A DNA stretch of 64,000 nt from Serinus canaria (lineage: Eukaryota > Chordata > Aves > Passeriformes > Fringillidae): NCBI RefSeq assembly GCF_022539315.1, contig NC_066316.1:51709994-51773993 (forward strand), given 5' to 3'. The translations under genes and the position numbers were made by a program. The notes under the pieces were generated by a model. It worked only from the letters and a program-made list of their open reading frames with translations, did no database searches and had not been told where the DNA came from. Shown here piece after piece: positions 37,721 through 49,983 of the stretch; the stretch's first letter is position 1, and every line of letters starts with the position of its first letter.

Positions 37721-40489
37721 TCTTGCATGTCTGAGATACCTAACATCAGAAGATTTTTCTGAACTTGATATTCCCCAGATATACTTCTGTAAAATGAGTT
37801 TAAGAATACTTCTTCCATCACAGCCATATTGTAAGTTTTTTAATAAAACAGCTGTTGGAGAAAGGTTCAGATGTTACACTAATGAACACCACAGAAGAGC
37901 TCATGAGGAAGTCAGTGATAATGCCTCAGGAGAGAACTGGAATCGCTTCAAGGTTGAGGGTAACACATCGAAGAACAGAAGTAAAGCAGGATACTGCAAA
38001 GTTGCTTGTTTCGTGGGGTTTGTCCTTCCTGTGCACTGAATGAGATCCTGCAAAAACAGTACTATGTGATTATGTAATTGAGGATTTTTTTTCAATTATC
38101 TGTGCACAAGGGCCAGAGGAAGGTTAACTCTGGCATTTCCTAACTTCAGTTGTCCTTGATTGTGCAACCCTAATGGTGTCTGTTTCTGGGAGGGGTTTAT
38201 ATTGTTGAGATGTCTGTGTATGTGTAGATAAAACTATAATTACTCATAGAGATGTTTAGTTAGAATTCTAATGTATCCCATATGAAGAGCAGAAAGTCCT
38301 CTTAAAAAAATGTAACTTGCTTATTTTTCTTGTTTCATGCATTCCCACCTAATCAAGATGTTCTCCACTATATTTTTGTGACATTTTAAGGAAGCTGAAG
38401 ATGACAGTGATTGGAGTAATCAAACTATTTGTCTGTGAAGTACTTTGCTTAGGACTAGAACTTCCTTTTTCATTTAATTATTTATTGCAGCTTTTGAATT
38501 ATCCAGCAGTTAAAACAACTGCAGCCTGGTTTGGTACAACCTAGCTAACCCCAAAACACAATATTTCATAATAAAAATGAAAAAAGGAACAGAGAGATAT
38601 TTTATTGTCATATTTCCAGCATGCTTCTGTCACTTGAAAGATTTTTTTTTCACTTCATTTTTGTATTCTGTATATAACTTCAGGGGAATTTCTGGTTACA
38701 CACTTAAAAAATATTATTTTTTCATCTTCTCGGATATTTTTTCCAGGGTGATGAATGGGTACAGTTTGGTTTGGGTTTGGGGGGCGGGGGTTATCTTGCT
38801 AGTATGCTTTTGTGTTTGCTTGTTATTAAGGCAATGTAATTTTAATTTATTGGTGATTGGTTTGTGTTGTCCTGTGGGAAATAGGAAACAAAACACTTGG
38901 CATTAGGAACAGCGGATTCAATGATTCTCTTAGGAAAAGAGTGACAAGAGAATATCTGTCTAGGGAAAAGATGTTAAGGCTTTTACTTCTGCAGTGTTAC
39001 TTTCTGAAGGAGCGCCTGGGGATTGTTTTAGTCTGGATAAGCAGGTTCAGTGTGGACTGAGGTTTGAGGGGAGGTGGCATTTTTCTAGGAAATGGGGTTC
39101 TCTGAAATGCATACAATCTTTCTGAGTATCTGTGTTAATGGCAGGGTGCCAGAGCTTTGTGGAGAGATTCCTACTTCTTCAGCAATAAATAAAGTAAATA
39201 AAGAAATACAGTTAGTAAAGGGTAGGATATCTTTGATGTTAAGATAGTCTGTTAGATGAAAGACTGGAACTGGCATGCAGTGCCAAGCACCCCCTGCTTC
39301 CTTAGTGCCTTTGGTGCCAACATCCTCAGAAAGAACAAGAATCCTAATCCTTAAGACAGCAGATTGAAAAAGGATTTCCTTTAGAGCTAAGGTTGTTTTT
39401 CTTACTCTCCAAACATGTAGCTAGTCGTAAGACAAATTAATCTTCTAGAAATTATGAAATGTCTAATAACTGTGTCAGTTTTCAGATTACAGATTGTGTG
39501 AAATAATTTTTTTCCTATAACTGTGGACAAAGTCTTGATACCCATCTGCCCTTGGAAGAGTTGTAGGTCTGTTACTTTAAGATGGGGTCAAGCCAGCCCA
39601 GTGTTCATATCTGGGCATCTGGAATAGAAGAGTTAAAGCAAAGCCTATGTACTTGATACTTTTCCTCAAACCTCCCAATCCTCAACTCTTTCCATTTTGG
39701 GAATGAAAATCTAACTGAGGCTGGCATGGCTTGTCTGGTCTGCAATGGATTTCTGCCAGCTAGTTGCCCACTCCCTTTGAACTCACACATCCACAGCTGT
39801 CCTCAGGCAGGGAGTGCCAAGTGTCCTTTTCCTGCTGTATGAAGGACCACTTGTTCTCCTAACTTTGAACCTGGCTTCTATTACAAAGGGTCACTAAGTG
39901 ATGACAGTCAGCAGGTACTCCTTATCTCTCTTTTCCCTGTCACCTACAGACCTTTTGTAGACCTTTGTCTGTTCTCCATTACATGGTCTCTTTCCCAGCT
40001 TGAGAGTACCTGGCTACTCCCTCTTCTGCCCTGGCCATCTCCACCCAGGACCCACACCCATGCATCCTCTTCCTGTGGCCCAACAGCTTCATAAAACCCA
40101 GGCTGGGACATCCACATGTGCCCTGGGCTGTCACTGGCTGGGAGCAGCAGGAGCTCGCTTGCCCATGATGGAGGAGGATCTGGAAGCCAGGCTGAGCCCA
40201 GCACAGACAGGGTCCTCACTGGCTGGATACAGTCTCAGCATGTCTGGGCTGGGTTAATAGACAGGCTGAGGTGAAGAAGCAGGTCCAGGGTGCATCCAGA
40301 GAGTCTTGTTAGGAGCGCCCAGAGACAAAGGCCAGAGACAGATACACCTACAGCATGTGTCCAGCAAGAACTGAAAGCCAATTAAGGGCTTTTAGTGCAC
40401 TCAGGGCACTGTCAAGCTCATCTAGGTAGAATTTTATTTGTCATTTTATTGCCTAGTCCCTCTGTCTTATAGGAGACTCGTTTTTCTCT

Positions 40490-40990
40490 TCTTTACAGCT
40501 TGCCTTCAAGGTATCTACTGTCTGGAGCAACTTTCCATCATCAGCAAACTTTGTCTGTACTCCTCTACTGCTTTTCCAGATACTTTCTGGATGCACTAAT
40601 TAGTGTGGATTCCAGCAAATACCCCTGTGGGACTCTGCTGGTGATTTTTTTTGTGTTTTTACACCTTCCCATTTGCACCAATGCCCTACTTCCCAGCCAG
40701 TTACTCTTCCGTGCCAAAACTTGGCTTTTTATACAATGGCTTCTTAATGGCTCTTAAAGCTTATGGTGAAAGTCTTTGCCAGAAATCTTCTGGATATCCA
40801 AGGGAAATATGTCAACTCGGTCATATTAGCCCACATGGCACAACTGAAGCCTGCAGAGAGCTCCAAGAAGTTTATTAGACAAAATGTCACTTTAGGAAGT
40901 CATGTTGACTCCCCAAATAGATTTTATTTATCCAGGTGTCCACTAATTCTAGCATTTCTTGTACCACAGATCCTTTGTGGTAGCCAAGGC
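40490..40990 (-). mobile_element. Degenerate LINE reverse-transcriptase fragment (CR1/L2-like)
   Basis: On the minus strand this decayed fragment shows reverse-transcriptase motifs in the right order. First, at about 40770-40825, comes a VDIFPLDIQK-like segment matching the 'VDIVYLDFQKAFDKVPH' type motif (RT block A). Next, TSRVPQG at about 40630-40650 matches the conserved 'TSGVPQGSVLGP' block. Last, KFADDGKLLQ at about 40520-40550 contains the catalytic FADD box. VPQG and FADD are in different frames with stops between them, so the element is dead. The motif style fits the Jockey/CR1/L2 group of non-LTR retrotransposons. It is more diverged than the two CR1 tails upstream and therefore probably older. 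The borders are approximate, and 40260-40490 may contain more of it. Confidence 0.75.
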
Positions 40991-43900
40991 ACTGGACTGG
41001 TCAGAGGGAAAAATTGTGGTAATCTGGTTTTACTTGACTGCCTGTTAGCAGCAAACTGTACAGGTGTTCACATTATTAGAAAATCTTTAGGATGTATGAC
41101 TTGTAATTATACTCCTGGTGCAGTGCTCTAGACTAAGATGGCATCTGGTAAAAATGGGCCTGAAAATAATAACATGTGTTTGATCATGTTGACAAGCAGT
41201 GGAAAGGACTGAGCGGCACTTCAGGTCCTCTATTAAAATGTAATGAAAGCTTCAAGCAGCTCACTTGAGTGGTAATTCCTCACAACTGTGAGCATTAGCA
41301 GAACAACCTTTTCAGTTGCAACAAATAGCTAGACCACCCTCTCACACCCTGTTAAAAGTGTCAAATGAATGTTTTTCCCTCAGACTGTGAAGGGGAGAAA
41401 AGTGCAATCACTGCAGAAGGAATGGATTCATTTCTTCTTTCTTCTGAAATGCAGAAGAGACAGAAAGAAACTGTGATGCAGAAGGAACCGAGATAGTCTG
41501 GAATGCACTATATATGCTATAAGTTCTTTCTCACAAATGAGGGAACTAACCTGTTACTCTGCACAGTGCAGATCTGGTAGCCATAGGACTAATGGTCCTA
41601 CCTCTCCCTAAAAGGACAGGAGCACTTCAGCATATCCTCAAATCAGCTCAGATATATGGTCACATAGATTATTTCTTACTGGTGGGCAGTTCAGCAATCA
41701 GCTGGTTCTGACACCAGAGGTTTTTAGACCCCTCTATTTGAAAGACCACGCAGATGTCAGCTCTAAGCAGAAGATAAGACTGTTGTGCTAGTTTTGGTTT
41801 TTTAGTGATCCAAATGGCAAGAAACTTCTGATGCTGTTACTTCCTGTAAAGTAATTGCTTTCTCAGAACAGGGCAGCTGGTTGCTTGTAAATGAAGTAGC
41901 AACATTTTCATGTGCAGGGAAAACCAAAATTGGCTTAAAGGAGATTTAACTACTGGAAATGGGATTTTTATTGTCATCATTTTTCATGAAATAATAACAT
42001 TTCACATTGCATCTGTGCTAAGAGTCACAGATTACAACCATAATACGATGATTTCCTATTATAGCTGCAGCTTTGGCTTTTGAAATGAAACTGGACCTTC
42101 GGTTAGTGTCGAGGATACAGTCCTTGGAGAAGGACAATCTTCAGGCAGAGCAGCGAGTTGCTTTGAGCAGATCTGCTGTAGTCCTGCTACATAAGGTGTA
42201 GGGTTACCTTGTTGCTATTAGGGAAGGGATGTGAACATATGGTTCCTACTTTTATCATCTTGTAGTGACAAAAGCAGTAGGTGCTGCCAGGTTGGCTTTC
42301 CAGTTATCTGCTGATAACTCTGCATCATGCCTGTATCACTAAGCCCACTCTGTCCCTTATACTTTGCTGAAGCACCTTCCTCACAACCCTTGTTCTACAG
42401 ACAGGCAAAGTAAGACCATTCTTACCCTATTGATAAGGTTTGAAGGTAAGCATGGTGGCATTTATTTTTGTTTATTTATCCTACTTGGTAGGTTTTGTAT
42501 GATCAGCTCTTTTAGGCTGAATTATTTATATTTTTGCCTCTGTTATTATTTTACATTTGTTTAATCATTTGCCTCAGAGTTAGCACTTGCGTAGAGTCAG
42601 GAAGCTTGAAAGAAAAGGTGCAAATCTCTGTCTAGTTATAAAACAAACTCACTTCTGGCAAATGTTTGCAAGTCATAGTTGGTGAAGAATCTAGGAGTTG
42701 CCTGATTACTTACAAACAACCCTCTGCCATTTCCATAACTAAAAACTGCTTAAAATTGCTGCAGGCACTACACTGTAGTTATGAGTTCAGGCTGGAGCAG
42801 ACTTACCAGACGATCTGACAAGAGTTGTAAGACTGCCACCAGTACTGCTCCGTAGTTCAGTGTAGTATCTTCAGTGGTGGAACAGTGACCACAGCTTCAG
42901 AGGCATTTAGACCAGGCTGACATCACCTTTTTGTTTATCTGGCCTTGCAGACATGCAGGTGGTACCAGAGCGGTTCTGTCGGAAGGAACGCATTCCAGCC
43001 AACCATTAAGCACTGCTCTGCAGCTTTCATAACTGGTCCAGGCTGAAGAAAATATGCAAGCAGTTACCATCAGAGCTATTATAAGAACTTTTCCTTCATG
43101 TAGTTGTTGCAGCCTGATCATAATGACTCAATTACCACATGCTACAAAATGTTGTAATTGCTGTTAGTCCTGCATACTGTCAGAGCCTGTTTTGGCTGTT
43201 CTGGCTGAATAGTTTTGAGTCTGACTACAGGAGGTGATCCGAACTGCCTGGATGGAGAAAAGCCAGCAGTCCTGAGAGTCACAGGAGAGCTGTCTAGCAC
43301 ACCCAAAAGCTTTTCATACTACAAATGGATCTCCAGCACTTTGTCTCACCGCAGAATGTGCTGCATAATAACACTTAAGAAAACTACAAAGAGAAAGAAG
43401 ATATCAGAGTTACTGGAAAGCTATTTGGATGAGGAATTGAGTTGCTGTTATTAAATAAAATTGATTTTTCTCCCAAAAATATATTGTTTTTGTTGAAACT
43501 TGAAGGTGTATTAATTTTAAAGACAAGCAGCAGGACAAAAATTCTGGCTTAAGTATTTTAATGATGGAGGAAAAAATTGCTCTGAAAATCAAAGCAAAAC
43601 AATTAAACAATTGTTTTGAATTTTCTGCAGTATTTAAAAAAAGGTTTTCTAAAGGTTTTAAAGGCAATAACAATCAAATGTTTTGACACTTATCAGAAAT
43701 TACTTTGCAGAATATTCTTTGAAGGAGATTTCTTTCTTCCCTTTTTTTTTTCCTTAAAAAAAGCCTTCTATCTAATTATTCCTCTACTACTTATTTTCAG
43801 AAGGCTGATTAGACCTATAATTTTTTAGTTTTTTCAGTTATTCTTTGCTGCACCAAATTCATGTCTGGATCAGCTGACCAGGTGTAAGGTTCATATTCAG

Positions 43901-46900
43901 CTTAACACTTGCAGGTATTAAAACATTTCTCAGCTTTTCCATGCCCACTGTGGGAGAGATGTACTGAAACTATCCTGAACCACACTGAAGAGTTCCCTGT
44001 TGGTTTGCACGCACTGCTCAGCAACTTTTGCTGAAAAACTTGCAATGATTGATGCTAGTGCCAACCACACAGCTACTAAAATAGAATTAACAGATTTCAT
44101 AAGAACTAGACGATCTGGAATAGCCTGTCGCTTAAGGAAGTAGGTACAATAAATTTTTAACTCCAGACCAGAAGCAGTTTTGCAGACCTCGGCACTAGGG
44201 TCAACTGGAGTAATGAGAATAAGAAGGAATACTTTCCCTAAGGAGCTCTTTCTATTGACTGTAGCTTAATTGACCTAACAGCTGAGAGTCCTTAATAGCA
44301 AAACCCTGAAGAGAGCAATCAGTAAGTTTTATTGACTGAACTTCTGACCAAAGTCAGATTACCTGCCTAAAAATTCTGCCATTCTTGCCATGGGAGTCCA
44401 CCATAGTTCTGGGCTTAGTCACTGGCTTTTGTGGAAGAAATAATGCTATTGCAGGACAATAGCAAGGTGGATTTAGATGAACATGACTGTAGAGTAAAAT
44501 GACTATTTGGTTATGCACATACATAGTGTGAAAAGAATTTTTCAGTTTTTCTTATCCATAGAAATTAGTCACCATTTTCAGGTTGAAATGCAAGACTTCC
44601 TTCATTTCCTGTTTATACAGGGTTTATCCTTTTTACTCCGTGCTTCTTGCTCGTGGTTTTCGACTCTTTCTCCTTGTTCCTCTGTGCTTTGACAGCCTGT
44701 CCATCTTAGTTCTCCTACAGCCATGGTGTTGGACTAATTTCTGCAGAGCTGTTATGAAATCACTCATGACTCATTCTTCTCTTGCTTCCATGAGTAAAAT
44801 ATGCCCTCTAAAAAAAAAATCTCATGGTATGGCAAGGAACACTTACCAACTTGTTAAGTATGCTGAGCTGTGTTTAAGCAGGTCTATAAAGCGAGTTCCA
44901 CCTACACAGTGCAGCCTTAATATGCTTCTTCCTAATTTCTATCAGGACATAATATATCATATTCAGAAGGAAACACTATTGGGAGACAGGGAGAGTCAGA
45001 TACAGCCCTCACTTTTTCCCCCACTAGGGAAGACAGTCTGCTTTTGTCCGTACCATGATGTGATGACTTAGCAAGTAAAGGGGTGTTTTGCTGTGGTCCT
45101 TTCAATGTCTGTAGTTTTCCTTTTGGTACTCTGTGTTAGAGCCAAACTCCCTAAACAACAGCTATATGTTTTTAGACCACATCTTGCCTTTTCTGACACC
45201 ACCTCTATAATGGTCACATTGCCCCAAAGAGGCCTTGTACTAATGTTTTTCTTTCCCTCTATAAAAATACTGCAATCTGCTTCACTATCTTACAGTTTTT
45301 ATTACTTCCTGCACTCAAATATATGTTGGAGGGACACAGGGCACTGATATTGGAACAACTTTTCAGATTACTTCTTGTTTCTGCAGATTTTTTCTTCATT
45401 GTGTATGCCTGGTAGGGACCACCTTGAATAATGACTCATACTGTAGGTTTATTAATGCAAAGGACTAAGAACAGCTTTCTCCACTCTGTTGGCAGCTGTT
45501 TTCTGGTCAGATATTGTAGTCAATCATAAGTAGTATGCTTTCCATTTAAAACTTGCTAAACCCATGCTTTAGGTGTTCACTTTAAGCAACTTTTATATTT
45601 CTATTGAACTTTGCGTGTCAGGATCCTAAGGTCGGTAATTTGTTTCTATGATAGAAACTATGTAGTACCAGCACTCAGGTCACTTGATGAAGTTTTGTTA
45701 TTGTCAATTTTTTTTTTTTTTTCATGTTTGAGTCTAAAGGCTGTGGTCCAAATCCTGCTGCGAGAGCATTTCTATTGAGTTTTGAATGAAGCCTAAAACT
45801 AGATGGTCTGGGCAAGGATGATGAAAGGAGAAAAGCTTTTAGTAAACATGAAATGTTGAACTAAAATAAAGAGAATTAGATGTATTTGATGTGTTACTTG
45901 TTTAATATGTTTAAACAAACCTGCTTCTTCAAAACTTTTAAACTTATGCCCCTAATTCCTATTTTTAAGTGTTCCTCTGCACTTCTGATAAAATGCCTAA
46001 AACATCTGGGTGAACAACAGTGAGTGGTGTTCATGGTAACTTTCTACTTGACAGTCTGATAGGATGCAGATGTGGGAGATAGCCACTGTTCCCACCACTC
46101 TCCTCAGAACACTTTTGGGCACTGCACTGATATGCTTCAGTAGCCCCAGAAGTAAATCTTCAGTGCAGGGAAGTGGTCACTGAGATAAACACTAAAAGAG
46201 CAGAGATAGAAGTCATGGTTGGGTTCATTAATGAACTCAGGTTTACAGTTTGCAGTTTAATAGTTTACAGAGCAAGTGTGTGCAAATTAGGCAAAAAAAA
46301 AAAAAACAAACCCAGAACCCCAAGAACACTGCTTAATTCTATTCTTGCAGGAGGTGAGTTTAAACACCTTGCAGCTCTGCTTGGTGCATCTTGAAGAGTC
46401 ATACTGCTAACAACATGGCATGTACCATAGCAATGGGCGTATGCTTTATATTTTGCTGCATTTTTATTAATTGTCACACATGGCAAATTTCTTTTCTGTT
46501 TATCACTTTATTCTGTAACACTGAGGTATTTCGCTTTGATTCTCCCTCCAAACCTTTTAGTTAACTCTTCATAATCATCAACCTGTGGTCATGGGTAAAA
46601 ATATACTTACTTTTAACTATTTGCTTCCTACTTTTGTTATTGACTGTTATTGCCAAGTAAATCTACATTCAGGAGACAAAATCCCCTCCTTCTTTAAGAG
46701 AAGTAGGCTTATACTTTTCATGCTGTTTTGTTTCCATCTTTGGGCTTGCACTATTGTTTGTTCAAATGACAGCTCAAAAATTACAGTATTGCAAAATTGT
46801 TAAAATGTTCAGTATCTGCAGAATCAGAGTAATCGTGCTTAAAAACTATAGTAAAAGGAAAGTAATGTGAAAGAAGTGGGAATTCTAAGCTCTCTTGGAA

Positions 46901-48061
46901 CTTCAGAGTCAGATTTTCAATATGAGAATTTGATTAGTGTCTCTTCAATATTTACTCCTTTTATTAGGTCTAGTTTAGTTTTGATCTCTGCCAGGCTTCA
47001 TCACTGGAAGACCCAGGGCTTGTTCTCCTGAAGGAGTAAATCTTTGTGGGTTTGAGGATTTCAGCAATAGAAAACTTGCAAAGCGGGCTTCAACTCTCAG
47101 AGGTGTGCAGATAATGTCTAGATATTCAAATTACTTTCAGATTGTTATAAGTTCATATTTTGGGTGCAGAGATGGAGAAAATTGATAAATGGGCTCCAGC
47201 TCTAAATAAGAAGGTATGTTTTTCATTGTGGCTTTGAAATAGGCTTTCCTTGAAAACAGTTGAAATGTAATATTAAGTGGTGTTGGAAATGGTGTTAAGG
47301 AGAGTGCCACAGTCACTGGTGTTTGCAGAGGTCGGTTTTGCTAGAAAGATTAGCTGAAAAGTTGCACAAAAGTGAAGATGTTAAGTTTTGAGATGATGAC
47401 ACGTTTGCTTGCTTGAACTTCAGAACTTTGTTGAGTACAAAACAACAGCGCAGTTTAATATTTTGGGAAAATATTTTAAAAAATAACCTCACACACAAGG
47501 AATGGAAGCAACCCAGTACTTGGCTTTCTTTAATTGAGTAGTTAAGGCAATTAATGCAGTACAACGTGTTAAAGGTCAAGCGAAGGGACAATACTTGGTT
47601 GTAAATGTGAGTGTAAAGTCATTTTTAAGAGAGAACAGTTTGTTCACTTAGTTTTATAGAAGGATGATGCCATCAAATTTTCTCATACTCACTTCCCGTC
47701 TCATTTTAAGGAACACTGTGCACCTGTCATTATACTTCCTAATCTTTTAAAACCTTCTTAAACAGTGTCTCCAGAGCTAACAAAATACCTTTTTCCTGTC
47801 TGCTTTATATGTAAATAACAGATTCATGAAAGAAGTTTCCTCTGCTTGATTGGCTTGGTTTGGTTTCAGAAATTGCAGAGCAAGTCAATTGTAGAGCGGC
47901 AGTTTCCATTAAATGGCAAGTGCTTTAGATGTTGTTTTCAAATAATGCTGATGACTGCAGAACCATCACAGAAAATAAATTCCTTCACACGAAGCAAGTT
48001 TTCTTAAGACTAAGAAAGCACTCTTGGTCTTATATTAAGCTGAATAACTTGCTGATTTTGA

Positions 48062-48088
48062 TTTGGGGAAACAAGTCGTTTCCCCAAA
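48062..48088. repeat. Perfect 11-bp inverted repeat
   Basis: TTTGGGGAAAC at 48062-48072 and GTTTCCCCAAA at 48078-48088 are exact reverse complements with a 5-base spacer, AAGTC. It lies in ADGRG6 intron 2 with no nearby exon or repeat family. It could be a dyad protein-binding site or chance. Confidence 0.85.
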
Positions 48089-49964
48089 CAAACAAGAAGT
48101 CTATTTTCAGAATTCCTCTTTCAGTTAAGAATTGATTTCTCATGGTATTTGAGATTGAAGCTGTATAATATTGTGTAACTAAGTGCTGTACATGTTTTTA
48201 ACACAGAGACCAGTTTAACATTTTTGTAGGTATGTTTAAAAAACATCACACCAATATCTGTAAACCCGTTCTTTAAGATTTAGAGTAGACAAATACTAAA
48301 ATCAAGACAAAGCATTTTAGAATCTAACAGAGAGGTTTTAAAGACACACTTAGTCAAGCTTATTGTAGTTTTTCTTGATTAAGAAGAGAATATTTTCAGA
48401 TTTTATGTGGTAAGTAGTCATAGCTGAAAAAAAGGATACAGTTAATAATTTATTTCTGATCTGATCCCTGTAAATTTAGGGGTTACTTTCAGTAAAGAAG
48501 CAAGATGCAAAAAGGGAAGTGGGGCACATAGTACCTATACTCAAGGAGTTAAATGTATGCAGTATGTTCAGAATCAAATTCCTAATTTTGAAGTCCGTTC
48601 ATCCGTGGAATATTTTTCTTTAGGGAACTTGTAGAAAAAGGCTTTAGTGTTGGAAAAAGCACTGGAATGTGTGGGGAGAATTTTTGATTGATTGCAGTGG
48701 GAGTTCAGTGTCTAGAGCAGTTGCAGTACTGGATGGAGGTTAGAAAAATAAATCACATAGCCCAGACTGATGAAAAATAAAAGGTTCAGGTATAGTCACA
48801 CAAAGATCAGTCATTGTAAGCTTGGAAGCAATAAGGAGACACTTGGCTGTTCAGCACAAGACTTTTCAGTCTGTGCTCACAAAGGTTTCTTTTCAGCTGT
48901 TATGTGAGGAGGAATACACCAACATACCAGGGGTGGAAACTAATAATACATCAGTGAAGGAATTACTGTTTTGATTTAGTTGTGCCAATCCCTTCCATCT
49001 TTACATCTGCTAAAAACAATAAGATAAGAAAGCAGTTTTAGATGCTGTATAACTGAAATTATTCAAAATTACAATGGATGGCTTGTTTGAGAATATAGAG
49101 CAAAAAACAGCATTAGAGATATCAGACTAGCATTAAATGTCCAAAATGCCCACACTTCCCTACCACAATAGGTATTACTCTGCCATATTGTATATGGCAT
49201 TATTCTGTTCTCATCAATGAAAAATACTGAGAAGTAATATCTGATCTCACTTTTATTTGTGTAGCTGGACTAACTTCCAGAAACTCCCTAAATGAAGTAG
49301 GAAAGTTGAAATCTTGGTTTAGCAAAGAGGCTCTAACCCTTTCCAGTCTCCTCACGCTTCCATTGAAAGTGTACAAGAAAATACCTGATTTCCTTATTCA
49401 GGACATCTTTTCAGTTTGGCCTGGGCAGAACTCATTGTGTTAACTCTGAATGTTATTTTCTGTGGAGGGTGGTGAAAGAATGGCTGATTTTCTATGATGG
49501 GGTAGAACAGAATATTTCTGTGTGTAATAGGAAAAACTCTTTATAAATTTGTAATGTTAAAAATCCCAAAGTTTCTAACTTAGATTTCTGCTACATCTTG
49601 CAGATCAGATGAGACAAATATATTACCAACAGTATCTATTTTTAATAACTTAATAAAAGGACCCAGAAAACACTAAAGTGCTGAAATATAAGTAGCCCAA
49701 ATAATACTGAAATAGTTACTTTGAAAACTCACAGAGAGGACAAGTAATAAAATGCTTAAAATGTTTCAAAGACTCTGTATGAAATCAGTTTTGAGTTGGT
49801 GTTTCCCAGTATGTCTAGAATGCTTTGGTATTTTATTATAGTAGTGAATTCCAGTGCAAAGGAATTTTTCACAGTTTCTGTAATTTGTTAAACAACAGCA
49901 AAATGTAGTTTCAACATCTACTGAAAGAAATCCATGTAATCAATACCAGATTTTCTGGAATAGG

Positions 49965-49983
49965 TTTTTTTTTTTTTTTTTTT
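49965..49983 (+). repeat. Poly-T run of 19 bases
   Basis: A homopolymer of 19 T residues followed by AAATC. It could be the tail of an antisense retroposon, but no element body is recognisable downstream. Confidence 0.75.
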
